From positions 1 through 9,835 of the forward strand of contig JACDBF010000371.1 of the NCBI GenBank assembly GCA_013695055.1: a stretch of 9,835 nt of DNA, written 5' to 3'. The notes under the pieces are model-generated. The model saw only the letters and a list, made by a program, of their open reading frames with translations, was not told the DNA's origin and made no database searches. Below are positions 1 through 7,523 of the stretch, one piece after another. Position 1 is the stretch's first letter; each line of letters opens with the position of its first letter. A program made the position numbers and the translations under genes. This DNA is from Actinomycetota bacterium. GTDB taxonomy: Bacteria; Actinomycetota; CADDZG01; WHSQ01.

Positions 1-343
1 TAGGAGATTGCGGTCCGTGGTCATGCGGCGCCACCGAGGGTTCGCTGGAGGAGATGCTCCGAGCAAAGCATGCTTACCACGCGTCGTGGCCGATGGACAG
101 TTTCTCCAATCTGCCTTAGGCAGTGACCGATTGAAGAGGCCGAGTGGGGATCTGGGTTACCGCCGGCGTGGTGCTCGGGTCAACGAACGCCTGTGCAAGC
201 TCGTGTCGCGCTATCGATAGCCCGAGGGCCAAGAGGGTCCGGGGCCGGGTCTAGCCGCCGCTATTTGCGTCCGTTACTCTCCGACTGTTGATGCGATTAC
301 AAATTGGTCGGGTTCGCCGGGCGGCGAGGGAAATTTTTGATCT
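1..343. other. No supported gene; upstream region of restriction-endonuclease remnant
   Basis: I see no convincing coding sequence here. A 70-codon open frame at 8-220 (+) has no recognisable motif and no clear ribosome binding site. The last 60 bases are more AT-rich than the rest and probably hold the leader of the gene remnant that starts at 356. No RNA gene, repeat or transposon end could be identified. Confidence 0.5.
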
Positions 344-575
344 AGGGGGGATGGGATGGCGGGAAATCGAGGGTTCTTCGCTGAAATCCAACACCAGAAC
401 CAATTGGCGGCCAGGCGACAGGAGCAAGCCGCTCGAGCTGCACATAGGTTGAACGCAGCTGCCCAGCGGGATGCAGAACGTGCTCAGCAGGCAGCCACCC
501 GAGCTGCAGCGCAGCGCGCTCGCGCAACCGCAGCTGAGCAAAAGGCGGCTGACCGTGAAGCGAAACGTTTGCATG

Positions 576-701
576 AGGGAAGAGCTGGTCGCGCTCGCGA
601 TGAAGGAGCGCATAGATCGAGTCGGCTGGCACCGCTTCATTGCAGAAGCGCTTGGCGTCGTCCAAGAGATCAGTCTGCCGCTCTGCCAGGCCAAAGGTCA
701 C
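576..701 (-). pseudogene. N-terminal remnant of an IS1182-like transposase
   Basis: On the minus strand a GTG at 701-699 follows a GGAGG (712-708) at good spacing. It reads VTFGLAERQTDLLDD, then RFCNEAVPADSIYALLHRER and DQLFP. The pattern 'PADSIYxLLHRExxxLFP' is what I recall from the start of transposases grouped with IS1182, where it continues as DExFADLF and a DNA-binding segment. Here the match breaks directly after LFP (about position 576), where the opposite strand begins the restriction-endonuclease remnant. Only about 42 of roughly 400-500 residues remain, so it is inactive. The open frame also extends upstream to 794, but the Shine-Dalgarno supports the GTG. The family name is from memory and moderately sure; that it is a fragment is surer. 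Confidence 0.5.
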
Positions 702-719
702 AGAAGTCCTCCGGGGAGA

Positions 720-741
720 AGAATTATCGTCGTGTAATTCT
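720..741. repeat. AT-rich perfect inverted repeat (7-bp arms, 8-nt loop)
   Basis: AGAATTA (720-726) and TAATTCT (735-741) form a perfect hairpin in otherwise GC-rich DNA. It sits just upstream of the Shine-Dalgarno of the transposase remnant and about 50 bases past the coxG stop on the same strand. It could be a transposon control site, part of a transposon end, or a weak terminator for the coxI-coxG transcript; the U-tract expected of a classic terminator is poor. Confidence 0.3.
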
Positions 742-790
742 CTCAAGTCCGGGTTCGGATCGCGAGGACTGAAGGCGAGAAAAACACCAC

Positions 791-1441
791 TCACCTAGGC
801 TTGTTCCGGCCGAACCGCCTCTTGAAGAAGCGACCAACCGCGGAGACCAGAGTGCTCAGAGCCAAACCGATGCCGCCAATGGGCTGGGCCTCGACCCGCT
901 CCTTCGGCCCCGGCGCCGGGGGGGCGGCGGCGTCTCGGGACGATTCCCTTTCCCCCACCGGCTCATCCCGGGTCGCCACCCCCGGAGTCTGCTCGTCGAT
1001 GCTCAGGTTTGCCTTGAGGCAGTCGGCGAACCTTTGGGTGAGCTTCCCGGAGACGTCCTGCATCATGCCTCGACTGAACTGCGCCGCCTGGCCTGAGACC
1101 TTGAGATCCTGGACGACGACCACGCGGGTCCCACCCTCAACGGCCTCCAGGTTAGAGGTCACCGTTGCCGAGGCTGCCCCCTTTCCCCGTTGCTCCATTC
1201 CCGACGCCTCGAGCACGACGCGGTGCTGGTCATCGTCGCGCTCCGTCATCTCGACCTTGCCGGAGAAGTTGAGCGACACAGGCCCGAGCTTTATCGTAAG
1301 CTTGCCCTTCCAATGGGTGTCGTCGACGGTCTCCGTAAGCGACGCACCGGGCATGCACGGCACAACCTTCTCGACATCGAGCATGTATGCCCACACGCGC
1401 TCGGTCGGGGCGGGAACCTCGAAGTTGTTCTTTATCTGCAC
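791..1441 (-). CDS. coxG: CoxG-like SRPBCC (START-fold) protein with C-terminal membrane-association tail
   Basis: A 216-residue protein. Residues 1-150 fit the CoxG branch of the SRPBCC/polyketide-cyclase fold: 'FEVPAPTERVWAYMLDVEKV' near the N-terminus, then 'PCMPGA', 'GKLTIKLGPV' and the 'F.GKVEM.ERDD' strands. Residues about 150-185 are a Pro/Glu/Arg-rich linker. The last 30 residues are hydrophobic, then strongly basic (GLALSTLVSAVGRFFKRRFGR), which looks like a membrane-binding helix. In Oligotropha (Afipia) carboxidovorans, CoxG is linked to recruiting CO dehydrogenase to the inner face of the cytoplasmic membrane; the same role is inferred here. The start is GTG at 1441 behind GAGGGGG, 5 bases upstream. 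It follows the XdhC/CoxI gene by 15 bp on the same strand, so the two are probably co-transcribed, divergently from coxSLMDE. Confidence 0.88.
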   Translation of the reverse strand: MQIKNNFEVPAPTERVWAYMLDVEKVVPCMPGASLTETVDDTHWKGKLTIKLGPVSLNFSGKVEMTERDDDQHRVVLEASGMEQRGKGAASATVTSNLEAVEGGTRVVVVQDLKVSGQAAQFSRGMMQDVSGKLTQRFADCLKANLSIDEQTPGVATRDEPVGERESSRDAAAPPAPGPKERVEAQPIGGIGLALSTLVSAVGRFFKRRFGRNKPR

Positions 1442-1456
1442 CGCATCCCCCTCAGG

Positions 1457-2596
1457 CTACGCAGTCGCGGGCTGTGACCGCTGGTGTATGGGACCGGCCC
1501 GTTGCCGCAGGAAACCCGCATCGCGGCCGCGGCTGACGGCAAGGACCTCGGCGACGATGGCCGCCGCGATCTCCTCCGGTCCCTCCCCGCCGAGGTCGAC
1601 CCCGGCGGGCCCGTGCACTCGGTCGAGTTGCTCCTCAGTGGGCTTGACCCCCCGGCCGCCAAGGTCGTCGAGTAGCCGCTGCAGCCGGGCTCTTGGGCCC
1701 AGCATCCCGATGTATGCAGCCCGGCTTGGGAGCAGAGATCGCAGGTAGTCCCTGTCACGCAGGTAATTGTGGCTCATCACCACGACGTGGCTCCGCTCGT
1801 CGATGCCGGCGCGCTCGGCAATCTCTCCCGGTTCGCACTTAATGAAGTTCCGGACTCCGGGAAATCTGCCAGCGTCGAGAAACGAGCTGCGATCGTCCAC
1901 GACGTCCACTCTCCAGCCGAGCGCCGCGGCGGCCCGCACCAGGGGTACGGCGTCGTGGCCCGCACCGCACACGACCAGCCGCAGAGGCGGTCTCAAAGAC
2001 TCGATGAAAACTCGCGCACCGCCTCCGGCGAGGTCGAGCTCGACCACCTCGGTCACCCCGGAGGTCAGCGACTCGTGGACTGCCCCCGCAGCGGCCTCGG
2101 TTAGTAGGTCATCGCCGAGCGAGCCGCGGCGCGGTCCGCCCGGATACACGAGCATCCGGGCCCCCGGAACGGCGCCTTCCATGGACGATTCGATGACGGT
2201 TGCGGCTGCCAGCAGCCGCTCGCCGGTGATGGCCTCGCGCAGCGCAGCTGCGCTGTCCACGGCGTTGGCAGCAGGCTCTACGAACACCTCGATCGCTCCG
2301 TTGCACCCCAGTCCCCAGCCCCACACGATCTCGTCGTCGGCGGTGAGGTCGTAGAGCTCGAGACGGCACTCGCCCGACTCCATGACGCTTCGGGCGATCT
2401 CGATCACCTGGCCCTCGAGACATCCACCCGATAGGTTGCCGATTGCCTCGCCCTCGTCGGGGACGAGCAGGCGGGCGCCGGGGCGCCGATAGGTGGAGCC
2501 CCTCACCGACACGATCGTCGCAAGCGCCATCGGCCGCCGCCGTTCGGTCAAATCCGCAATCGCCGCAAGGACCTCTGCCGTCTCGCTGAGATTCAC
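1457..2596 (-). CDS. XdhC/CoxI family molybdenum-cofactor maturation protein
   Basis: A 379-residue two-domain protein. The N-terminal XdhC/CoxI domain (about 1-110) carries 'ATIVSVRGSTYRRPGA', the conserved 'SGGCLEG' with Cys59, and 'WGWGLGCNG' with Cys98. The C-terminal Rossmann-type XdhC domain (about 200-345) has the nucleotide-binding turn 'VVCGAGHDAVPL' (208-219), 'VVVMSHNY' (271-278) and 'YIGMLGPRAR' (295-304). Proteins of this family bind molybdenum cofactor and help its sulfuration and insertion into xanthine-dehydrogenase-type enzymes; the Cox version (CoxF/CoxI) serves CO dehydrogenase. The start used is GTG 2596 with a modest GAGG upstream. The last 25 or so residues are low in conservation and may be dispensable. 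It is the first gene of the leftward operon and shares its upstream region with coxS, so both operons may answer to one control site. CoxF versus CoxI naming cannot be settled by eye. Confidence 0.88.
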   Translation of the reverse strand: MNLSETAEVLAAIADLTERRRPMALATIVSVRGSTYRRPGARLLVPDEGEAIGNLSGGCLEGQVIEIARSVMESGECRLELYDLTADDEIVWGWGLGCNGAIEVFVEPAANAVDSAAALREAITGERLLAAATVIESSMEGAVPGARMLVYPGGPRRGSLGDDLLTEAAAGAVHESLTSGVTEVVELDLAGGGARVFIESLRPPLRLVVCGAGHDAVPLVRAAAALGWRVDVVDDRSSFLDAGRFPGVRNFIKCEPGEIAERAGIDERSHVVVMSHNYLRDRDYLRSLLPSRAAYIGMLGPRARLQRLLDDLGGRGVKPTEEQLDRVHGPAGVDLGGEGPEEIAAAIVAEVLAVSRGRDAGFLRQRAGPIHQRSQPATA

Positions 2597-2741
2597 GGCG
2601 CCTCGATTTGCACCCGAACCGGCACTCGTCCCACGAACGCTTCCTCCCCGGGGCGGTGAAAAAAGATCTGCGTGGTGCTACGTTGAACAGGTTCATTATC
2701 CCCGGAGTTGGTCCGATCGGGGGGCGGGGTTGCAATCAACG

Positions 2742-2756
2742 GCATGGTGTCCATGC
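2742..2756. promoter_or_regulatory. Perfect 6-bp inverted repeat, candidate operator
   Basis: GCATGG-TGT-CCATGC is an exact dyad with a 3-nt centre, located about 100 bases upstream of coxS and 145 bases upstream of the divergent gene. Position and symmetry fit a regulator-binding site in a shared control region. A 6-bp dyad can occur by chance, and no regulator is encoded nearby, so this stays tentative. Confidence 0.3.
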
Positions 2757-2819
2757 ACACTTGGGTGGGCGTGCTGTCGCGTTTGGGAAACGAAGGCCCT
2801 GCTTCATGCGGCTCCCTCG

Positions 2820-2846
2820 CTCCTTTCGGTGGAACCCAGGAAGGAG
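2820..2846 (+). promoter_or_regulatory. Hairpin pairing with the coxS Shine-Dalgarno
   Basis: CTCCTTTC (2820-2827) can pair with GGAAGGAG (2839-2846) over 8 bp, with one G-U pair and an 11-nt loop. The 3' arm contains AAGGAG, the core of the near-ideal coxS ribosome binding site (2841-2849), 5 bases before the TTG start. In RNA this would hide the site, so translation of coxS could be throttled or controlled. Any sequence copying a strong Shine-Dalgarno's complement nearby gives such pairing, so function is an inference. Confidence 0.35.
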
Positions 2847-2853
2847 GTGGCCC

Positions 2854-3333
<480 letters not shown>

Positions 3334-3343
3334 GGAGCCGCAG

Positions 3344-5794
3344 ATGGCACAGGTAGCCGACACGGCACAGAAATACATGGGCGGCGGAGTGCTCCGCAAG
3401 GAGGACCCCGAGCTCTTGACTGGACGAGCCCGGTACATCGACGACATCTCGATGCCCGGCATGCTGTGGGTCGGTATCGTTCGCAGCCCCTTTGCACATG
3501 CAACCATCAATACCGTCGACACGTCGCGCGCTGCAAACTTGCCGGGTGTCAGAGCTGCTTACAGTGGAGCCGACCTCGCGAGCGAATGGGCCGACGGCCT
3601 GCCCTGTGCATGGCCGGTTACCGAGGACATCAAGATCCCGAAGCACTGGCCGGTCGCCCAAGACAAGGCTCGTTTTGCCGGCGACCCAGTCGCGGTCGTC
3701 GTGGCCGAGACCCGCGCTCAAGCAGCCGATGCGACCGAGGCTGTCGACGTCGACTACGATCCTCTGGACGTCGTGATCGACATGGAGGCTGCACTCGGCG
3801 ACGGAGCCACCAAGGTTCACGACGAGTTCGACTCCAACTCTTGCTATGTGTGGAATCTCGAGGTCGGCGATGTCGACGACGTCTTCAACAACGCTGCTGT
3901 AGTCGTCAAGGAACGCTACTACCATCCCCGTTTGATCCCCAACGCTATCGAGCCCCGCGGCGTGGTATGCCAGCCCAACCTGCCGCAAGGTGAGTTCATC
4001 CTCTATTCGGCCACCCAAGTCCCGCATATTCTCAAGACGACACTTGCCCTGACCTTGGGGATGCCGGAGCAAAAGTTGAGGGTGATCGCTCCAGAGGTCG
4101 GGGGCGGCTTTGGCTCCAAGCTCAACGTCTACGCGGAAGAAGCCATCTGCGTGGCGGTTGGTCGGCGGCTCGGGATGCCGGTGAAGTGGATCGAGGAGCG
4201 CTCCGAGGGTTACCTCGCGACGATCCACGGGCGGGACGTGATCCAGGAGATGGAGGTCGCCGCCGACTCCGACGGCAAGCTCGCCGGCGTCAGGGCGAAT
4301 CTCAAGGCCGACATGGGAGCCTACCTGCAGCTCGTCACGCCGGGCATACCGATTCTCGGCGCATTCCTCTATCACGGCGTCTACGACTGCCAGGCGTACT
4401 CGTTCACCTGCACCGGCGTGTTCACCAACAAGACTCCAACGGACGCATATCGGGGCGCCGGCCGGCCCGAAGCGACTTACGCGGTCGAGCGAATCATGGA
4501 CTCCCTCGCTCGCAAGCTCGAAAAGGATCCGATCGAGATTCGCAGGCTGAACTTCATCGAGCCGTTCAACGAGGCGCGCGAGGTCGCCTCAGGTCTGTCG
4601 TTCGACTCTGGTAACTACGAGGCCAGCTTGGACAAGGCGCTGGAGGCGTTTGGCTACGACGAGATGCGAGCCGAGCAACAGCGCCGCAGAGACTCGGGGG
4701 ACACGAAACAACTCGGTATCGGCATCTCGACCTACATTGAGATGTGTGGGCTTGCTCCGAGTCAGGTACTGGGGTCATTGCGTTACGCCGCCGGTGGATG
4801 GGACGCGGCCACCATTCGCTGCCATCCCACGGGCAAGGTCACGGTGGTCACCGGAACCTCACCCCATGGCCAAGGGCACGTAACGTCATGGTCACAGATA
4901 GTGGCCGACGAGCTCGGCGTGGCGTTCGAGGACGTCGAGGTGCTCCACGGCGACACCGCGATAAGCCCGCTCGGAATGGACACCTACGGAAGCCGCAGCC
5001 TGTCCGTCGGCGGCATCGCCCTGCACTACGCGGCCGACAAGATCATTACCAAGGCAAAGACGATCGCGGCCCACGAGCTCGAGGTATCGGAAGAGGACCT
5101 CGAGTACGATGGCGGAATCTTCTCGGTCAAGGGTGCGCCGGACAAATCGAAAACGGTCGCCGAGATCGCCTTCTCCGCGTGGACGGCCCACAACCTTCCA
5201 GAGGGGACGGAGCCCGGCCTCGAGGCGACCTATGTGTTCGACCCACCCAACTTCACGTTCCCCTCAGGGGCGCACCTTTGCGCCGTAGAGGTCGACACCG
5301 AGACCGGGATGACCAGGGTCGAAAAATACGTGGCGGTCGATGACTGCGGGAACGTCATCAACCCCGCCATCGTCGAGGGACAGGTCCACGGGGGCATTGC
5401 CCAGGGCATCGCCGAGGCGATGTACGAGGAAGCCGTCTACGACGACAACGGGGTGTTGATGACCTCGTCCATGGCCAGCTACCGCGTCCCTTCGGCGGCC
5501 GAGTTGCCGTCGTTTCAAACGGACCGCACCGAGACGCCGTCGACCACCAATCCCCTCGGCGTCAAAGGTATTGGCGAAGCAGGCACGATCGCTGCACCGC
5601 CGGCCGTGGTCAACGCGACCCTCGATGCCCTCGCGCCGATGGGCGTCTACCACATGGATATGCCCGTGAGCCCCGAGCGCGTCTGGGCCGCAATCCGCAA
5701 CGCTCGCGGCCAGGAAGTCGAGAGCCGGGGCAAAGACACCACGGCGGCCGGCAGCGGGCTTGGGTCCGCCGACACACCGGGAGGTGACGCATGA
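3344..5794 (+). CDS. coxL: Form II CODH-like molybdopterin (large) subunit
   Basis: The 816-residue catalytic subunit of the xanthine oxidase family binds the molybdopterin cytosine dinucleotide cofactor. Domain order is standard: an N-terminal xanthine-dehydrogenase a/b hammerhead ('KYMGGGVLRKEDPELLTG', about 10-130), then the two Mo-binding halves. Visible motifs are 'VGGGFGSK' (252-259), the active-site loop AYRGAGR (368-374), 'SPHGQGHVTSWSQ' near 505, and 'GIGEAG' with the conserved catalytic Glu745. AYRGAGR is the form II signature. Form I CoxL has AYxCSFR with the Cys that binds copper; that Cys is missing here, so a Cu-S-Mo site of the proven type is not expected. The last 28 or so residues are a Gly/Ser-rich extension that carries the coxM ribosome binding site. 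Start ATG 3344 has GAGGAG 6 bases upstream. It overlaps coxM by 4 bases (ATGA). Substrate may be CO or another small or aromatic molecule. Confidence 0.93.
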   Translation: MAQVADTAQKYMGGGVLRKEDPELLTGRARYIDDISMPGMLWVGIVRSPFAHATINTVDTSRAANLPGVRAAYSGADLASEWADGLPCAWPVTEDIKIPKHWPVAQDKARFAGDPVAVVVAETRAQAADATEAVDVDYDPLDVVIDMEAALGDGATKVHDEFDSNSCYVWNLEVGDVDDVFNNAAVVVKERYYHPRLIPNAIEPRGVVCQPNLPQGEFILYSATQVPHILKTTLALTLGMPEQKLRVIAPEVGGGFGSKLNVYAEEAICVAVGRRLGMPVKWIEERSEGYLATIHGRDVIQEMEVAADSDGKLAGVRANLKADMGAYLQLVTPGIPILGAFLYHGVYDCQAYSFTCTGVFTNKTPTDAYRGAGRPEATYAVERIMDSLARKLEKDPIEIRRLNFIEPFNEAREVASGLSFDSGNYEASLDKALEAFGYDEMRAEQQRRRDSGDTKQLGIGISTYIEMCGLAPSQVLGSLRYAAGGWDAATIRCHPTGKVTVVTGTSPHGQGHVTSWSQIVADELGVAFEDVEVLHGDTAISPLGMDTYGSRSLSVGGIALHYAADKIITKAKTIAAHELEVSEEDLEYDGGIFSVKGAPDKSKTVAEIAFSAWTAHNLPEGTEPGLEATYVFDPPNFTFPSGAHLCAVEVDTETGMTRVEKYVAVDDCGNVINPAIVEGQVHGGIAQGIAEAMYEEAVYDDNGVLMTSSMASYRVPSAAELPSFQTDRTETPSTTNPLGVKGIGEAGTIAAPPAVVNATLDALAPMGVYHMDMPVSPERVWAAIRNARGQEVESRGKDTTAAGSGLGSADTPGGDA

Positions 5795-6615
5795 TCCCGG
5801 CGAGCTTCGAATACGAACGAGCCGATTCCAGCGACCATGCACTCGAGCTGCTCGACCGGCATGGCGAGGAAGCCAAGCTGCTTGCCGGCGGACACTCGCT
5901 GTTGCCCATGATGAGGCTCCGGCTGGCAACCCCGGCGGTGCTGATCGATGTCGGCAGGCTCACGGACTTGAGCTACGTACGCGACGACGGCGACGCCATC
6001 GCGATCGGGGCGCTGACCTGCCACGAGGACATCAAGGATTCCGACGTGCTCAAGCAGCATTGCGGAATCGTCGCTCACACCGCAGGTGAGGTCGGCGACC
6101 CGCAAGTCCGGCACCTCGGCACCATTGGCGGCTCGATCGCACACGGCGATCCCGCCTCCGATCTCCCGACCGTGATGCTGGCGCTCGACGCGCAGTTTGT
6201 CGTGCGGTCTTCGGGGGGTGGGCGAACGCTTGCCGCCTCCAACTTCTTCAGCGGATTGTTCGAGACCGCTCTCGAGCCTACGAATCTCCTGACCGAGGTC
6301 CGAGTCCCGAAGCTGAGCGGAGGGTGGTCATATCAGAAGTTCCACCACCGGGCGCAGGACTGGGCGATCGTTGGAGTCGCGGCCGTGCAGCACAACGGCG
6401 GTGCGGCAGTCGCTCTCACCAACATGAGCGACGTACCAATGCGCGCCGCCGGAGTCGAGCAAGCGCTTGCGTCGGGCTCGGATGCGGCGACGGCGGCCAC
6501 TGAGGCGGCCCAGAACACGTCGCCGCCCAGCGACCCGTTCGGCAGCGCCGAATACCGGCGGGACCTGGCCAAGGTGCTCACCCGCCGGGCCCTCCAGGAG
6601 GCGATGTCGAGCTAG
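5791..6615 (+). CDS. coxM: CODH-like FAD-binding (medium) subunit
   Basis: The 274-residue flavoprotein subunit takes electrons from the Fe-S clusters and hands them to an acceptor, probably the quinone/respiratory chain. The PCMH-type FAD-binding domain (about 1-170) shows 'LLAGGHSLLPMM' (A32-M41; the family form is AGGxSLxP) and 'TIGGSIAHGDPASD' from Thr111, both FAD-contact motifs. The C-terminal CO-dehydrogenase flavoprotein domain (about 175-272) includes 'YQKFHHRAQDWAIVGVAA'. Length fits the usual 270-300 residues. The ATG at 5791 overlaps the coxL stop (ATGA), with GAGGTGA just upstream, so translation is coupled. Its place after coxL, rather than before coxS, is the S-L-M order typical of form II clusters. 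Confidence 0.92.
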   Translation: MIPASFEYERADSSDHALELLDRHGEEAKLLAGGHSLLPMMRLRLATPAVLIDVGRLTDLSYVRDDGDAIAIGALTCHEDIKDSDVLKQHCGIVAHTAGEVGDPQVRHLGTIGGSIAHGDPASDLPTVMLALDAQFVVRSSGGGRTLAASNFFSGLFETALEPTNLLTEVRVPKLSGGWSYQKFHHRAQDWAIVGVAAVQHNGGAAVALTNMSDVPMRAAGVEQALASGSDAATAATEAAQNTSPPSDPFGSAEYRRDLAKVLTRRALQEAMSS

Positions 6616-7520
6616 TGCAAGCGGCCAACGGGGAGGGCATGTCCCGAAACGCCCTCCTCTTTACATCGGTGGCCGAGCTCGAGTCGTCGCTGCAAGCGCA
6701 TTCGTATCTTCCGGATCGGGGCCTTGCGATCGCGATCTATCTCGCCCTGTCCCTCGACAAACCACTGCTGCTCGAGGGCGAGGCCGGCGTCGGGAAGACC
6801 GAGGTGGCCAAGGTCCTCGCCGAGATCCTCGGACGCAGCCTCATCCGCCTGCAGTGCTACGAGGGCATCGACTCCAACCAAGCGCTGTACGACTGGGACT
6901 ACTCTCGCCAGCTCGTCGCCATCCGCGCCGCTCAGGCCGAGGGAAAGCCCATCGACGACCTCTTCGGTGGAGAGTTTCTCATTGAGCGACCACTTCTAGA
7001 CGCGATCAAGAAAGGTCCAGACGCCGTTCTCTTGATCGATGAGCTCGACCGCGCCGACGACGAGTTCGAGGCGTTCCTGCTCGAGGTGTTGAGTGAGTTT
7101 GCCGTGACCGTGCCGGAAGTTGGTCGCATCGCGTCACAGAGGCCCCCCGCAGTCATCATCACCTCAAACCGAACACGCGAGCTGCACGACGCGCTCAAGC
7201 GACGCTGCCTCTATCACTGGATCGATCATCCCGGGCTGGAACGAGAGGTCGAGATCATTCGGACGCGCGCGCCCGAGGTTACCCAGGCGCTCGCCCGTGA
7301 GGTCGCCGCCGCGGTTGGGCGACTCCGCACCCTCGACGTGGCAAAGCGGCCGGGGGTCGCCGAAACGATAGACTGGGCCAGCGCTCTGAGCTTCATGGGG
7401 GTGGATGGACTCGATGCCAAATCGGCGCTCGACACACTCGGCACGGTGGTCAAAGACCACGAAGACCAACGGATTGTTGCAGCCCATCTGCAGCGGGTGC
7501 TCGGAGACGACGGCGACTAG
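6615..7520 (+). CDS. coxD: MoxR-type AAA+ ATPase, CODH maturation chaperone
   Basis: A 301-residue AAA+ ATPase of the MoxR/CoxD branch. Walker A 'GEAGVGKT' is residues 55-62. Walker B 'AVLLIDELDRADDEFE' has Asp142 and Glu143, and is followed by 'AFLLEVLSEF', a CoxD hallmark. Sensor 1 ('IITSNRTRELHDALKRRC') comes next, then the lid domain. In O. carboxidovorans, CoxD is an ATP-dependent chaperone needed to build the sulfurated/copper active site of CO dehydrogenase, working with the VWA protein CoxE. The GTG at 6615 shares its G with the coxM TAG stop (TAGTG). An in-frame ATG at 6639 lies just after GGGGAGGG but too close for ideal spacing, so the start could be either. coxE follows after 3 bp. 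Confidence 0.9.
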   Translation: MQAANGEGMSRNALLFTSVAELESSLQAHSYLPDRGLAIAIYLALSLDKPLLLEGEAGVGKTEVAKVLAEILGRSLIRLQCYEGIDSNQALYDWDYSRQLVAIRAAQAEGKPIDDLFGGEFLIERPLLDAIKKGPDAVLLIDELDRADDEFEAFLLEVLSEFAVTVPEVGRIASQRPPAVIITSNRTRELHDALKRRCLYHWIDHPGLEREVEIIRTRAPEVTQALAREVAAAVGRLRTLDVAKRPGVAETIDWASALSFMGVDGLDAKSALDTLGTVVKDHEDQRIVAAHLQRVLGDDGD

Positions 7521-7523
7521 CGC

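Larger units (their letters stand above)
356..772 (+). pseudogene. Truncated restriction endonuclease (Mrr-like), N-terminal coiled-coil part only
   Basis: The frame opens at ATG 356 behind a G-rich Shine-Dalgarno stretch (344-350); a second ATG at 351 is out of frame. Residues 1-74 read MAGNRGFFAEIQHQNQ and continue as an Ala/Arg/Gln-rich helix with repeated AAxRAAQRA-type runs, ending in AKRLHE. From memory of the family, this matches the N-terminal coiled-coil start of actinobacterial restriction endonucleases whose catalytic Mrr-type domain lies several hundred residues further on. After codon 575-577 the sequence stops looking like the family. The remaining 64 or so residues to the stop at 770-772 are Arg/Ser-rich and read antisense through a transposase remnant. 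The catalytic domain is absent from the window, so no nuclease activity is expected. The family call is good for the first 74 residues; the tail is an out-of-context fusion. Confidence 0.6.
2597..2853. promoter_or_regulatory. Divergent control region between coxI-coxG and coxSLMDE
   Basis: This 257-bp gap separates two divergent operons, so it must hold at least two promoters. I could not find a convincing -35/-10 pair. A GATAAT on the minus strand (2700-2695) is a possible -10 for the leftward operon but lacks a -35-like hexamer at the right distance. A short inverted repeat (2742-2756) and a hairpin over the coxS ribosome binding site (2820-2846) are listed separately. No regulator gene is present in the window. 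Confidence 0.6.

Noticed and set aside
8..220. 70-codon open frame at the left edge
   Set aside because: No recognisable motif, no convincing ribosome binding site, and Arg-rich composition typical of chance frames in high-GC DNA.
801..1748. Long plus-strand open frame (315 codons) across coxG and the XdhC/CoxI gene
   Set aside because: It is antisense to two clearly recognised genes, is rich in Ser/Arg/Pro as expected for a high-GC shadow frame, and shows no family motif.
2608..2853. N-terminal extension of coxS to the ATG at 2608
   Set aside because: The extra 82 residues match nothing in CoxS. A near-perfect Shine-Dalgarno lies immediately before TTG 2854, and the extension would cover the divergent control region.
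4442..4465. Form I (proven CO-oxidising) CoxL
   Set aside because: The loop reads AYRGAGR, not AYxCSFR, and the gene order is S-L-M rather than M-S-L.
5264..6144. Overlapping minus-strand open frames opposite the coxL end and coxM
   Set aside because: Shadows of coxL and coxM, which carry all expected family motifs on the plus strand.
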